A DNA stretch of 64,000 nt from Catenulispora sp. GP43 (GTDB lineage: Bacteria > Actinomycetota > Actinomycetes > Streptomycetales > Catenulisporaceae). A model generated the notes under the pieces. The model was not told the origin of the DNA. It was given only the letters and a program-made list of their open reading frames with translations, and did not search any database. The position numbers and the translations under genes were made by a program. The DNA lies in assembly GCF_041260665.1 (NCBI RefSeq), contig NZ_JBGCCT010000012.1, positions 230,048 through 294,047 of the forward strand, written 5' to 3'. Shown here piece after piece: positions 28,559 through 37,606 of the stretch (the stretch's first letter is position 1; every line of letters begins with the position of its first letter).

Positions 28559-28816
28559 GCGAAAGAAGCGAAAGAAGCGAAAAAGGGCCATTGACCTGCG
28601 TGCTTGAGTTCGCGGCTCCGGCGAAAGAAGGCGAAAAAAGGGTCTGACGTGCCCGTTCACTCTTTCGACCTGGTCACAAGGTCAGGGCCTTGCGCTCGCC
28701 TTGCCACGGCGATGCTATTTCCGCAACTCAGACCCTTCTTTCGCCTTCTTTCGCCACAGCGGCGAAGCCGTTCGGCCAGGTCAGGGACCTTCTTTCGCTT
28801 CTTTCGCTTTTTTCGC
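28559..28816. repeat. Symmetric iteron array (candidate replication origin)
   Basis: Ten copies of GCGAAAGAA or close variants are arranged as an exact mirror: direct copies at 28559, 28568, 28577, 28621, 28631 and inverted copies at 28736, 28746, 28790, 28799, 28808, all about the centre 28687.5. Short outer matches also pair, for example GGGTCTGA near 28640 with TCAGACCC near 28729 and TGACCTG with CAGGTCA. The right arm forms the 3' end of the replication-protein gene, where it encodes KKAKEAKE. No gene is evident in the left half (28431-28780). Confidence 0.8.
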
Positions 28817-30163
28817 CGCCACTGCCCACACGGTCGCGGTACGCCCCGCGCTGGCCTGTTCGCGGCGCTCGACCTCTGCCAGGGCTTCGAGCTTGCCCAG
28901 CAGGTCATCCAGCGCGGAGCGAGTCAGCTTGCGGGAGAACACAGCAGAGATCTGCGAGCGAGTCAGCCCGGACGGACCCGCCTCGATCAGCGCCGCGAGG
29001 GCCTTGTCTAGCTGCGGGTCACCTGTGCCAGAGGCTCCGCCGAGCACGAAGGCGGCGGTGGCGCGGGAGTAGTTGACCAGGTGGTATGCGGCCGTCAGGT
29101 GCGCCACATCCACAATGGCTTTGGCGTCGGCCAGGGCGTAGACCATGGCCAGCCGTCGCGCGTAGGGCGTGGCACGGGCGGTGAACTGCGCCACCGGCCC
29201 GTCCGCCGGCGGTGACTCCGACAGCGCCGGATAGGCCACCTCGGTCCAGAACTCCCGGGCGTCCGGGGTCAGGCCGACCTTTCCGGCGTCGCGGGCCTTC
29301 ATCAGATTGGTGGCCATCCGGTCGCCCAGGCTGTTGATCAGCTGCTCGTCGGCGCCTTCGCCTTCTGGGATGACCTTGGTGCGTTCTGAGTAGATGGGCA
29401 GGAACCGGTTGTAGGTGCCGCCGGCCATCTCGGAGTTCTTCACGCAGGCGCGGAACTCCCCGGGGGTGATGTGCGCCAGGATCGAGATGCGTGGGGCGGT
29501 GGCGCGCAGCTTGGCCTTGGTCATCACTGCCAGGTCGTCGCCGTCCCAGGCCTGGCGCACTACCCCGCCCAGGCTGTTGCCCTCCCGCGCGGAGCGGCGC
29601 ATGGTCACCGAATACTCGGTCTCCACCACCAGCCGCGCCTTGCCTCCGGGCACGATCAGGCGGCCCTTGTTCGCCGGGTCGTCTGGGTCCTCATCGGCGA
29701 CAGCGGCGATCAGCCCTTCGCCGGAGGACAGGCCGGTGGTCAGGCCTTCGCTCCAGAACGCCGGGTCGGACGGCCTCAGGATCGACCGGGCCACGCCCCA
29801 GGACGTGCCCTTGCGTCCGATGCTGGTGTGTCCCAGGATCAGCGGCCAGATCAGCGGCGGGTGCGAGTCGGCGCCGATCCGCACGAACGGGGACGGGCCG
29901 ACCATCACGCCATAGCCCGCCAGCAGCGTCGCGAGCACCGCCACCGGGTCAGCCTCAGAGGTCTGGCACAGCTTCAGCGAAGCTTCACCGAGCAGGCCGT
30001 GGTACACCGCCGCATCCGGCTGCGGCCGACCCCGTGAGGGTGTCACAGGGCCCTGCTTCGCGTCGGCATCATCCGGCGTACCGTCCTGAGGGTTGCCGTT
30101 GGCAGTGAGCACGGCGGAGGCCTGGGACAAGAACGCATCCGGGGTCGTTCGTGCCGTCATCAT
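28781..30163 (-). CDS. DUF3987-type replication protein (putative helicase/initiator of the element)
   Basis: 460 residues. It matches the DUF3987/YfjI pattern of plasmid and ICE proteins: LGEASLKLCQTSEADPVAVLATLLAGYGVMVG..FVRIGADSHPPLIWPLILGHTSIGRKGTSWGVAR, with GHTSIGRKGTS as Walker A, then GLSSGEGLIAAV and LAHITPGEFR. A C-terminal winged helix (GLTRSQISAVFSRKLTRSALDDLLGKLEALAEV) probably binds DNA. AICEs of actinomycetes replicate as excised circles, and this is the best initiator candidate. Its last codons are made of the iteron repeats. The start overlaps the stop of the upstream gene (ATGA). Confidence 0.75.
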   Translation of the reverse strand: MMTARTTPDAFLSQASAVLTANGNPQDGTPDDADAKQGPVTPSRGRPQPDAAVYHGLLGEASLKLCQTSEADPVAVLATLLAGYGVMVGPSPFVRIGADSHPPLIWPLILGHTSIGRKGTSWGVARSILRPSDPAFWSEGLTTGLSSGEGLIAAVADEDPDDPANKGRLIVPGGKARLVVETEYSVTMRRSAREGNSLGGVVRQAWDGDDLAVMTKAKLRATAPRISILAHITPGEFRACVKNSEMAGGTYNRFLPIYSERTKVIPEGEGADEQLINSLGDRMATNLMKARDAGKVGLTPDAREFWTEVAYPALSESPPADGPVAQFTARATPYARRLAMVYALADAKAIVDVAHLTAAYHLVNYSRATAAFVLGGASGTGDPQLDKALAALIEAGPSGLTRSQISAVFSRKLTRSALDDLLGKLEALAEVERREQASAGRTATVWAVAAKKAKEAKEGP

Positions 30164-30714
30164 GCAGCCTCCCGTCCGGCCTGGTCGCCGCCGTCAGCCG
30201 CCGGGCGGTGCCGCCGCTCGAACGCGGCCCACGACGCGCGGGTCTGCGCCTGGATCTGCTCCGGCGTCAGGGCAGGTCGGGCGTAGGTGGTGCGGGCCTG
30301 CTGGAGTTCCGCATAGGTCGGCCGTCCGGCCAGTCCGTCGCGTAGCCGCAGCACGGTGGCGCCGAAGTCGTCGAAGGCTTCCTCGGCGGCCTGGGCTCGG
30401 GCGGCACGCAGCTCCGCGAGGTCCGTCCACAGCCTGTGAGGAAGTTCGGTGCCTTCGATGAACCAGGCGCGGGCAGCGCGCAGGATCGCGGCCAGCTTCG
30501 CCGGCGAGGTGTCCGGCAGCGCCAGCCATCCCGGGGTGCCCACCGCCGGAACCAAGGTACCGGCGGTCAGCGCCAGGGCGCCGGAGACCTGCCGGTCCAG
30601 CCACGCCAGCGTGCCGGACACCACCGCATCGGCCCACGGGTCCGGCCACGGGCACGGCGGCTCGGCCACCCGGTCCAGGAGGTCGGCAGAGACCTCGTTC
30701 GCTGCGTCGGTCAT
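30160..30714 (-). CDS. DUF2742-like element protein
   Basis: 184 residues, no membrane segment. PAVGTPGWLALPDTSPAKLAAILRAARAWFIE resembles the DUF2742 pattern seen beside replication proteins in actinobacterial prophages and AICEs; function is unknown. It overlaps both neighbours by ATGA, so it belongs to the replication/transfer operon. Confidence 0.6.
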   Translation of the reverse strand: MTDAANEVSADLLDRVAEPPCPWPDPWADAVVSGTLAWLDRQVSGALALTAGTLVPAVGTPGWLALPDTSPAKLAAILRAARAWFIEGTELPHRLWTDLAELRAARAQAAEEAFDDFGATVLRLRDGLAGRPTYAELQQARTTYARPALTPEQIQAQTRASWAAFERRHRPAADGGDQAGREAA

Positions 30715-31454
30715 GCTGACCTCCGCAGGTCAGCGCCGACCGCGTCCAAGCCGTCGCCAGGGTTGCCGGTGGCGGGCTCGATCGCCAGGCAGGGCGTGGT
30801 GCCCAGCGCCTCGCGGGCGGTGGGGCTGACGATCAGTGCAGCGCGGCGGCGCACGTCCCGCTCCAGCTTCAGCGCCTCGTATTCGGCGGCGTCCAAGCTC
30901 ATCTCCAGCCGCTTGGCCGCGCCGAGCTGCGCCAGCTTCTCCCGATCAGTGGCGCCCTGCTCGCGCAGCGCGGTGACCTCGATAGCGGTCTGACACTGCA
31001 TGCCGACGATGGCCGCTTCGTGGGCTCGGTCCTTCGCGCGCTCGGCGTAGCCCTCCTGCCGGATGCCGGCGGCGCGCCGTACCCGGCGGGTGAGCACCCA
31101 CCCGAGCACGGTCGCCGTGGCGGTCACGATCAGCGGTTCGCCGAGTCCGGCGGGGTAGGCCATCATGCCGACCGCCAGCGCGGCGGCGGTCATGCTGGCG
31201 CAGGTACCGACCAACACCGAATCTTCGGTCGCCGATGCCCACGCGGTGACGGCCAGTCCGATAATGGCGCCCAGGCCCAGCGGGACCATGTCGCCAATGG
31301 AGTGCCGGGCTCCGTGATCGGACCAGTGCCGCGCCAGCGCCAGCATGCAGCCGGTGACGGCGGGGGACGCCAGCGCGAGCGCGATCGAGGTCGGGGACAC
31401 CGGCAGGCGTCGCGCCGGTGGCGCGGCGGTCTGCGGGGTGGTGGTTTCGGTCAA
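30711..31454 (-). CDS. Membrane protein with coiled-coil tail, element-encoded
   Basis: 247 residues. About four transmembrane helices (residues 22-125) are followed by a soluble helical part rich in Ala, Glu, Arg (EGYAERAKDRAHEAAIVGMQCQTAIEVTALREQGATDREKLAQL). It may be an Spd/transfer accessory protein, but no family is recognised. The start is TTG 31454, six bases after GGGAGGG. It overlaps the next gene by ATGA. A structured intergenic region separates it from the translocase gene. Confidence 0.6.
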   Translation of the reverse strand: MTETTTPQTAAPPARRLPVSPTSIALALASPAVTGCMLALARHWSDHGARHSIGDMVPLGLGAIIGLAVTAWASATEDSVLVGTCASMTAAALAVGMMAYPAGLGEPLIVTATATVLGWVLTRRVRRAAGIRQEGYAERAKDRAHEAAIVGMQCQTAIEVTALREQGATDREKLAQLGAAKRLEMSLDAAEYEALKLERDVRRRAALIVSPTAREALGTTPCLAIEPATGNPGDGLDAVGADLRRSA

Positions 31455-31504
31455 GGTTCAGCCCTCCCGGGGCGGGGTGTGCGAAGTCTGGTTTTGGGCA
31501 GCGC

Positions 31505-31669
31505 CGGGGGGAGGGAGGGAGCGGCCAGGGGTGGCGAAAACTGCGGTTTCCAGGTTCGCCAGGGCCCTGTTTCCGGTCGCTCCCTACCCTCCCTAGATCA
31601 CATGTGCACTGGTCAGGGCGAGGGAGGCAGCCTAGGGACAAGATCAGGGATTCTCCCTGTGTCCCTAGG
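31505..31669. repeat. Two nested hairpins between translocase and membrane-protein genes
   Basis: GGGGGAGGGAGGGAGCG (about 31507-31523) is complementary to CGCTCCCTACCCTCCCT (31577-31593). A second hairpin has 10-bp arms CCTAGGGACA / TGTCCCTAGG (31631-31640, 31660-31669) with inner arms CAGGGA / TCCCTG. The region lies just 3' of the TraB-like gene, where the transfer locus (clt) lies in some Streptomyces plasmids; a terminator is the simpler reading for the second hairpin. Confidence 0.65.
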
Positions 31670-31677
31670 CCTCTCGG

Positions 31678-33942
31678 CTAGATCTCGCCGTCCTCCGAGT
31701 CGTCTTCAGCGGCCTCGCCGGTCGTCTCGGCGCGGTCGGCCAAGGCGGCATCGACCTGTCGGCGATCAACGTGCATGGTGCCGTCCTTGGTCTTGCGCGG
31801 GATCACCCCGTGCTGCTTCAGCTCCTCGCCGAGTCGCTGCTGAGACCAGCCCTCGTACTCGCTCGGGTGTGCGTCGGCCAGCCGGGAGATGACCACGGAG
31901 GACTTCACCAGCGCCTCAGTGCCCATCGCTGCGGCCACGTCGTCCAGCAGGTCCCGCGCCTGGTCGCCGTCCACCTGCTCGGCGGTGTCGCCCGGTGCCA
32001 GCCCGGCCTTGTCCAGGCCCTTCATGGCGCGGGTCACCAGTGGCGTGACCTGGTCGTTGCCGTCGTCGGCGCTGATAAAGAACATCCGGACCAGCTCGAA
32101 GGCGTTCGGCGAGAACCCGATCGTCAGCGCGGTGCCGATGTCGGTTGCCGGGTTCAGCGTGGTGGCGGTGATGCCGGCCTTGTGCTTGCCCGTGCCCAGC
32201 AGGCCGTCGTTGGCGACGTGGTCGCCCACGGCGAAGGCGACCCGGTTGGAGGTGTTGCGGGTGACGTCCTTCGGGATGCTGTTCGCGGTCGGCGACACGG
32301 TGACGAACACCAGCGTCATGGCGCACTTGCGCGCCTTCTTCAGCACCTTGATGGCCAGGTCCGCAGCCTCTTCCCCGTGCTTCTTGTGCTCGAACAGCTC
32401 GTGGCACTCGTCGAAGACCCGCACCAGGGGACGCAGCCGCTTGTCCCGCATCGCCAGCTTGCGGGTCACGGCGGTCTCGCCGTACTTCTCCAGCAGCTTC
32501 CCGCGCCGGGTGACCTCGTCCTTGAGCCACCGCAGCTCGTTGAGCGCCGCGAGAGCCTGCTCGTCCTCATCGCCCTTGACCAGGACCGACAGCCGGGGCT
32601 GCATCAGGTCATAGTCAGCGTTGAACGCCATCACATACACGCCGATGTCCACCAGCGGGTCCTGCATCGCCCCGCACAACAGGTTCCGGGTGAACGACGA
32701 CTTGCCGGTGCCCATGATGCCGCCAACCATGTAGTTCTTGGCCATCAGCGGCGCACGCACGATCTCACCGCGCTGCGATATGGCGACCGGCACGCCGCGC
32801 TTGTCGAAGTAGTCCACCGTGGCGCCGGCGTCCTCGATCAGCGGATATGGCGGAACCTTCGCGGTGAGCGAGCCGGAGTCGGCCACCCACAGGTCCAAAA
32901 TCCCTTCCTTACCTGCGATCTCGGTGGGCCAAACCTCGATCGGGGCGCGCAGCAGGTTGTGCGCCAGCACCTTCTTGGTTTTGCCGGTGCCGATCATCTC
33001 GACCGTGACGCCCTGCGGCAGCCGCAGCTGAGTGTGGTAGCCGTTCCCGGACCGCGTCGTGGGCGAGACCCACTGCGGCCTCCATCCGGCCTTGAACGCC
33101 TTGTTCATCGGCCCCAGGTTCAGGTTCCGCAGCGCCTCCAAAATCGCGCCCTCATCCGGCACGACCTGCGGAGTGCTTCCGTCGCCGATCTCGGCGGCGG
33201 ACAGCCACGCGGGCAGGTCCCGGGCGTTGCGTCCGGCGGCCCACGCGGCGGCCGTGGCCAGGACCGGCAGAGCCTCCAGCGTGGGGCGCCACGTGGCCTT
33301 CACGAAGGCGCCGATGGCGCACAGCACGTTGAATGTGGCGGTGAACGGCGTGGTCACGGCGCCGATGTGGTCGGTCTTCCACCACATGGCGATGCCGATC
33401 ACGGACAGGACCAGGACGGCGGCGATGATGCCGTGTGCGATGCCTGCGGCGATGTGCAGCGGCAGCCGCAGCAGCTCCATGCGGCGGGCGTGCCGCTCGG
33501 TGCGGAACTTGGATGCCCGCGCCTCCCACTCCAGCGCCGACTCGTGGTCACCGGCGGCTGCGGCGGCGCGGATCTGCGCCTGGTGGGTTGTGGTGGTGCG
33601 GGATTCCCAGGCGCGGCGCAGCCCGATCCGCACGCCGGCCAGGATGAACGCGGCCTGACGGGCTCCGAACTTGGTCGCACGGTGCGCCAGCAGCCACCGC
33701 AGCACCGTCTTGGCCTGCCGGTAGGTGGTGCGGGCGTTGCGGATCGCCTGCACGGGCAGGGCGGCCTTGCTCGCGGCGGACTTGTCCACCGTGGCGGCCG
33801 TAGCGTTGTCCGGCTGCGGCTGGTTCAGCCACCCCGGCACGTCCAAGTCGTCACCGACCGTGTCGGCGGCGCGGTTAGGGAAGGCCAGCACGGTCGCGCC
33901 GGCCACAGCGTCCTGCTCAGGGTTCGGGTAGGTCTCAGTCAT
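31678..33942 (-). CDS. TraB/FtsK-SpoIIIE-type DNA translocase (conjugative transfer)
   Basis: 754 residues. The N-terminal third has two hydrophobic regions (about 164-187 and 203-240). The FtsK-type motor has Walker A GGIMGTGKSS (407-416) and Walker B RVFDECHELFEH, followed by FVTVSPTANSIPKDVTRNTSNRVAFAV. A C-terminal winged helix (EYEGWSQQRLGEELKQHGV..) is the expected DNA-recognition part. Actinomycete conjugation moves double-stranded DNA through a single TraB hexamer, so this is the main transfer protein. ATG 33942 starts one base after the upstream stop; an acidic tail ends the protein. Confidence 0.88.
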   Translation of the reverse strand: MTETYPNPEQDAVAGATVLAFPNRAADTVGDDLDVPGWLNQPQPDNATAATVDKSAASKAALPVQAIRNARTTYRQAKTVLRWLLAHRATKFGARQAAFILAGVRIGLRRAWESRTTTTHQAQIRAAAAAGDHESALEWEARASKFRTERHARRMELLRLPLHIAAGIAHGIIAAVLVLSVIGIAMWWKTDHIGAVTTPFTATFNVLCAIGAFVKATWRPTLEALPVLATAAAWAAGRNARDLPAWLSAAEIGDGSTPQVVPDEGAILEALRNLNLGPMNKAFKAGWRPQWVSPTTRSGNGYHTQLRLPQGVTVEMIGTGKTKKVLAHNLLRAPIEVWPTEIAGKEGILDLWVADSGSLTAKVPPYPLIEDAGATVDYFDKRGVPVAISQRGEIVRAPLMAKNYMVGGIMGTGKSSFTRNLLCGAMQDPLVDIGVYVMAFNADYDLMQPRLSVLVKGDEDEQALAALNELRWLKDEVTRRGKLLEKYGETAVTRKLAMRDKRLRPLVRVFDECHELFEHKKHGEEAADLAIKVLKKARKCAMTLVFVTVSPTANSIPKDVTRNTSNRVAFAVGDHVANDGLLGTGKHKAGITATTLNPATDIGTALTIGFSPNAFELVRMFFISADDGNDQVTPLVTRAMKGLDKAGLAPGDTAEQVDGDQARDLLDDVAAAMGTEALVKSSVVISRLADAHPSEYEGWSQQRLGEELKQHGVIPRKTKDGTMHVDRRQVDAALADRAETTGEAAEDDSEDGEI

Positions 33943-33943
33943 C

Positions 33944-35140
33944 TCAGGCCACCTCCTTGCGGACCTTGGTGATGATGCGGCTGGCAGTGGACTGACTCAC
34001 CCCGGCGGCGTCCGCCAGGTCGCGAGAGGACAGCGGCGTGCCCTCGCCGAGCGAGTCGCGGTAGAGCTGCGCCGCCGAGTCAGCGTCGATGCCGACTCGC
34101 GCGGTCACGGCGGCCTGACGGCGCGCCGGCGCCGATGCGGCGGCAGCCGCGCGGCGGGGCTTGGGGGTGCCGTTCACCGCAGGGGGGAGACTCGCAATGG
34201 CCTTGGCAAACGCCGGGTGTTCCGGCGTGATCAGACTCACCGGCTGACTCACCTTGTGACTCACCATCGGCGCCTCTGACTCACCCTGGACCGGGGCCGG
34301 TGACTCGCTCGGCGCCGAGTCGTCGTCGATCCCGAGTCGAGTCAGGGCGTCGGCGAACGCGGCGCGGGACAGCTTGGCGTGAACCTCGGTCGGGTCGCCG
34401 TGCCGCAGCGCGTCCCCGATCAGCTTCATCCGGCCCCGGTAGGCGCGGGCCTTCGCGGTGTACGGGAAGCGCCAGCCGTCGCGCTCGCGGTCGGTCACGC
34501 GCAGGAACTTGGCGACCCTCCGCGCCGAGTCCACCGTTGTCACGTCGGTGTCGATGGCGTCGGCCAGGCGCAGCCACACCGCGACCCGCTCCGGCGTGAT
34601 GCGCCAGCGCACCGGCCCGGAGCGCTTCTTGGTGTTGCCGGCGGCGCGGGCGGCCTTCTTCGCGGCCATCAGGTCGCGGGTCCACAGCAGCGCCACCACC
34701 ACGGCCACCAGCAGCCGCATCAGGGCCTCGCGGGCGGTGGAGGCGTCCGTGGAGGACATGACGCCGGAGGCCAGCGCCAGCACCCATACCAGCACCCCGT
34801 CAACGCCGGCGTCCGCGCCGGCCTCGACGTTGGCGCGGGCCCGCAGACCGCATGCCAGAAGCGCGATCTCCATGAACCCGAACAGCACCACGCGGAAACC
34901 AACCGGCAGCCCCATCGTGGCGCCGAAGAACTTCCACATGCCGGAGGCCTGAACCGAGGTAGCCAACAGCGCTGCCAGGTTGATCAGGGTCGTGATGCCG
35001 CGCTCGCGGCCCGCCTTGCGGGCCCGCCGGATGATGAGCACCGCCAGGACCAGCAGCGCCAGCAGGCACGCGGTAGCGGCGCCGACGATGACCCAGGGGT
35101 TCGCGGCCATCCAGTGCGTGAGTGTCGTCGTGATGTTCAT
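33944..35140 (-). CDS. DUF2637-like membrane protein with C-terminal HTH (Spd-like)
   Basis: 398 residues. Five hydrophobic segments fall within the first 190 residues. The group ITTLINLAALLATSVQASGMWKFFGATMGLP..RVVLFGFMEIALLACGLRAR is characteristic of DUF2637 proteins found in actinomycete conjugative elements. The C-terminus carries an HTH (TPLSSRDLADAAGVSQSTASRIITKVRKEV) as in regulatory DUF2637 proteins. It may help plasmid spreading or act as a membrane-bound regulator. ATG 35140 overlaps the upstream TGA (TGATG); the frame upstream to 35620 is antisense-like. Confidence 0.72.
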   Translation of the reverse strand: MNITTTLTHWMAANPWVIVGAATACLLALLVLAVLIIRRARKAGRERGITTLINLAALLATSVQASGMWKFFGATMGLPVGFRVVLFGFMEIALLACGLRARANVEAGADAGVDGVLVWVLALASGVMSSTDASTAREALMRLLVAVVVALLWTRDLMAAKKAARAAGNTKKRSGPVRWRITPERVAVWLRLADAIDTDVTTVDSARRVAKFLRVTDRERDGWRFPYTAKARAYRGRMKLIGDALRHGDPTEVHAKLSRAAFADALTRLGIDDDSAPSESPAPVQGESEAPMVSHKVSQPVSLITPEHPAFAKAIASLPPAVNGTPKPRRAAAAASAPARRQAAVTARVGIDADSAAQLYRDSLGEGTPLSSRDLADAAGVSQSTASRIITKVRKEVA

Positions 35141-35478
35141 CAAGCCTCTCCTCCCAGGTCGAACAGCGGAACGTCGTTGTCGTGCGATGCGGCGGCGACG
35201 CGGTCGGCACGCTTGGCCACCGCCAGGTGGCCGTCGTAGCAGTTCGGGCAGTACGCCACCTGCTCGGCGGCGATGTCCGTGTGCGGGTTGCCGGTGGGCT
35301 CGGCCGGGGCGGCGACCAGGCGCAGCCACGCCGTGTGCTCGCGCTTGCAGCGCTCTCCGGGGTCCTTGGCGTGGGACCGGCCACAGCCACCGGTGCACAC
35401 ACACCGGTAGCCGGCGGCCTGCATCGCCTTCCGCCACACGGCTGCGGCGGCGATCGGGGCGAAGTCCGTCGTGCTCAT
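35140..35478 (-). CDS. Small Cys/His-rich protein (HNH-like)
   Basis: 112 residues. CVCTGGCGRSHAKDPGERCKREH followed by AYCPNCYDGH resembles a small zinc-binding HNH/treble-clef module, but the catalytic His pattern is not clear. No family is recognised with confidence. It overlaps neighbours on both sides (ATGA with the gene above, TGATG with the DUF2637-like gene) and lies in the transfer operon. Confidence 0.6.
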   Translation of the reverse strand: MSTTDFAPIAAAAVWRKAMQAAGYRCVCTGGCGRSHAKDPGERCKREHTAWLRLVAAPAEPTGNPHTDIAAEQVAYCPNCYDGHLAVAKRADRVAAASHDNDVPLFDLGGEA

Positions 35479-36149
35479 CGGCGCACCTCCCCGGGCCCGG
35501 CGTCACGACCGGCACGGTCGCAGGGCACGCACACCTCGTGGTAGCCGTCGAGGCTGACGATGGTGACGTACTGGCCGGCGTCGCTGATCCGCCCGCACGC
35601 GACGCAGCGGGCGAAGTCACCGATGACGTCCTCGAACTCCAGCCACGTGCCGCTGGCCTCGTCGAAGGCCTTCACCTGCATGACCTCCACCAGCTCCGGA
35701 ACCTCGGCGCTGTTGGCCTCCCACACCGGCCGGAACTGGTAGGTGCCGAAGCCCCACGGCCACCACGGCACGTCACCGGCGTGGTCCGCCCAGCACACCG
35801 CCCCAGCAGGCAGCAGGCGACACTGGTCGGGGTGGGTGACTTCCAGCACGTCGGAGTCCCATCCCGTGGCCGGATTCGTCGCCAGCGTCCGGCGCACGGT
35901 GTGCCAGGCGTATCCGGTCTCATCGGTCGGCAGGTCGAAACCGGCGTGTGCGGCCAGCAGCCGCACCGCCTGCCGGTCGGTGTTGTGCCGCTTCACCTGG
36001 TCGGCCAGGCGGCCCGCCAGCGTCACCTGCTCGGTGCCGCCGGTGCGCAGCGCGGCCACCAGACTGGCGACAGAGTACGAGCCGGTGGCGACCAGCACCA
36101 CCACCGGGCGACCCGTGGCGTCGTCATAGGCGCAGGTCTCGAAGGTCAT
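35475..36149 (-). CDS. Unknown element protein with CxxC pairs
   Basis: 224 residues, soluble, with two C-terminal CxxC pairs (CVACG and CVPC) that could bind zinc. The remaining sequence (for example GYAWHTVRRTLATNPATGWDSDVLEVTHPDQC) is not recognised. ATG 36149 overlaps the helicase stop by ATGA and the gene ends overlapping the next start in the same way. Confidence 0.6.
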   Translation of the reverse strand: MTFETCAYDDATGRPVVVLVATGSYSVASLVAALRTGGTEQVTLAGRLADQVKRHNTDRQAVRLLAAHAGFDLPTDETGYAWHTVRRTLATNPATGWDSDVLEVTHPDQCRLLPAGAVCWADHAGDVPWWPWGFGTYQFRPVWEANSAEVPELVEVMQVKAFDEASGTWLEFEDVIGDFARCVACGRISDAGQYVTIVSLDGYHEVCVPCDRAGRDAGPGEVRR

Positions 36150-37606
36150 CGGGTCACCCCCGTCAGGGTGTGAACCCAAGCCAGGCCGGTGTTATCCAGG
36201 GTCTCCTGCGCGCGGGTGACCGCGACGTAGCCGAGCATCGCCTCCCCGGCGTTGACCGTGATCTTGCCGTGCTCGTCCGGGGACGGGGCGTGGAAGTCGT
36301 CGGCGATGCGCACCGTGGGCCACTCCCGGCCCTTGGACTTGTGCGCGGTGGAAATCACCACATCGGCGGCCTGCTCCGAACCCGCCAGCGCGTCACAGGC
36401 TGCGATCACGACGTCGGGACCGTGGGAGTCGATGAGCTTGACGAACACCTTCAGGTCCGAGCCGGACTCGTCGTGCTGCACGTAGTCCTGCACCTCGCCC
36501 CAGGTGCGGAACGCGAACAGCTCCGGGTGGTCGGTGCCCGCGCCGGCCTTCAGCGTGATCGCGGCCTGGGCCATGCGGCGGATCTCGTTCCCTCCGCCGA
36601 CCAGCGCCGCCCGCCGGCCCTCGGCGGTGGCGGTCATCGCCTCGCCGACCGCGCCGGCATTCGACCGGCACAGGATCGCGTTGGGCCGGTCCAGCACGTC
36701 GAGCCGGGAGCGAATCCGGTCGTAGCCGGTCAGCCGCAGCGGCGCCTTCAGCACCGACAGCCACGCGTTCGCGGCCTCAGCCACGGCGGGGCCGAAGCGG
36801 AAGGACTGCGACAGCGTCAGCCGGGTGCCGCCGAAGCGGTTCATCGCGTCCTCGGCGCCGCGCCAAGCGTAGATGGCCTGGCAGGAATCGCCGACCGCGA
36901 TCACCTGCATGCCGCCCTGGTGCTCGACCACGTCGGCCACGACCGGGTTGGCGTCCTGCGCCTCATCGAACAGCAGGAAGTCCGCATCCAGCTTCGGCCC
37001 GGACAACTGCCAGATCTTCAGGTAGGCGTCATGGGTGTAGCGCAGGCGGCCGTCACGGCGGCACAGGTCCGCCCACGCGGCCCGTGCGAACGGCACCAGC
37101 GCCTCGCCGATGTGTTCGCGGGTGGCGCGGTCGTCCAGGCCGGGCACCCTCGGCAGGTGCCAGCGGCCCGGCTCGACATCGGCGGAGTAGCAGAACCGGC
37201 CGACCATGCCCACCACCAGCCGCGCGATCTGCTGCGGGGCCAGCGGTGCCAGGTTCGAGCCGAGTGCCAGGGGCTTGGTGATGTTCAGGATGTTGGCGAC
37301 CTCGCGGGCAGGCTGGCGGGGACCGCCGAGCCGATGCGCGAAGGTCCGACCAACCGCCCGGAACGCGAGCGAGTGCGCGGTGCCGCAGGCCACCGTTCGC
37401 GGGAAGGTCCGTTTGGCCTCCTCGGCGATGGCCTTGTTGTAGGCCACGTAGATCCCGCGCCGGCCCGGCGCCGACGCCGCCAGCATCCGCAGCGTGGAGG
37501 TCTTGCCGGTGCCCGCACCGGCCTGCAACACCACGTTGCCGCCGGTGGCGAAGGCGTCGATGGCCGAAGCCTGCTCGGCCGTGGGCGCGTAGCTCGGGGT
37601 GCTCAT
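36146..37606 (-). CDS. UvrD/Rep-like superfamily 1 helicase
   Basis: 486 residues, shorter than chromosomal UvrD. Motif I AGAGTGKTSTLR (29-40), motif II LLFDEAQDANPV, motif III VIAVGDSCQAIYAWRGA, motif V ISTAHKSKGREWPTV and motif VI GYVAVTRAQETL are all visible. A likely helper of element replication or of single-strand intermediate processing. ATG 37606 overlaps the upstream stop (ATGA); the open frame upstream is antisense-like. Confidence 0.88.
   Translation of the reverse strand: MSTPSYAPTAEQASAIDAFATGGNVVLQAGAGTGKTSTLRMLAASAPGRRGIYVAYNKAIAEEAKRTFPRTVACGTAHSLAFRAVGRTFAHRLGGPRQPAREVANILNITKPLALGSNLAPLAPQQIARLVVGMVGRFCYSADVEPGRWHLPRVPGLDDRATREHIGEALVPFARAAWADLCRRDGRLRYTHDAYLKIWQLSGPKLDADFLLFDEAQDANPVVADVVEHQGGMQVIAVGDSCQAIYAWRGAEDAMNRFGGTRLTLSQSFRFGPAVAEAANAWLSVLKAPLRLTGYDRIRSRLDVLDRPNAILCRSNAGAVGEAMTATAEGRRAALVGGGNEIRRMAQAAITLKAGAGTDHPELFAFRTWGEVQDYVQHDESGSDLKVFVKLIDSHGPDVVIAACDALAGSEQAADVVISTAHKSKGREWPTVRIADDFHAPSPDEHGKITVNAGEAMLGYVAVTRAQETLDNTGLAWVHTLTGVTR

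Noticed and set aside
28427..28660. 77-codon minus-strand ORF between integrase and replication gene
   Set aside because: Its Phe/Arg repeats are only the translated iterons; start and composition do not look coding.
28559..28816. CRISPR-like repeat array
   Set aside because: Repeats are 9 bp, inverted about a centre, with no uniform spacers and no cas genes.
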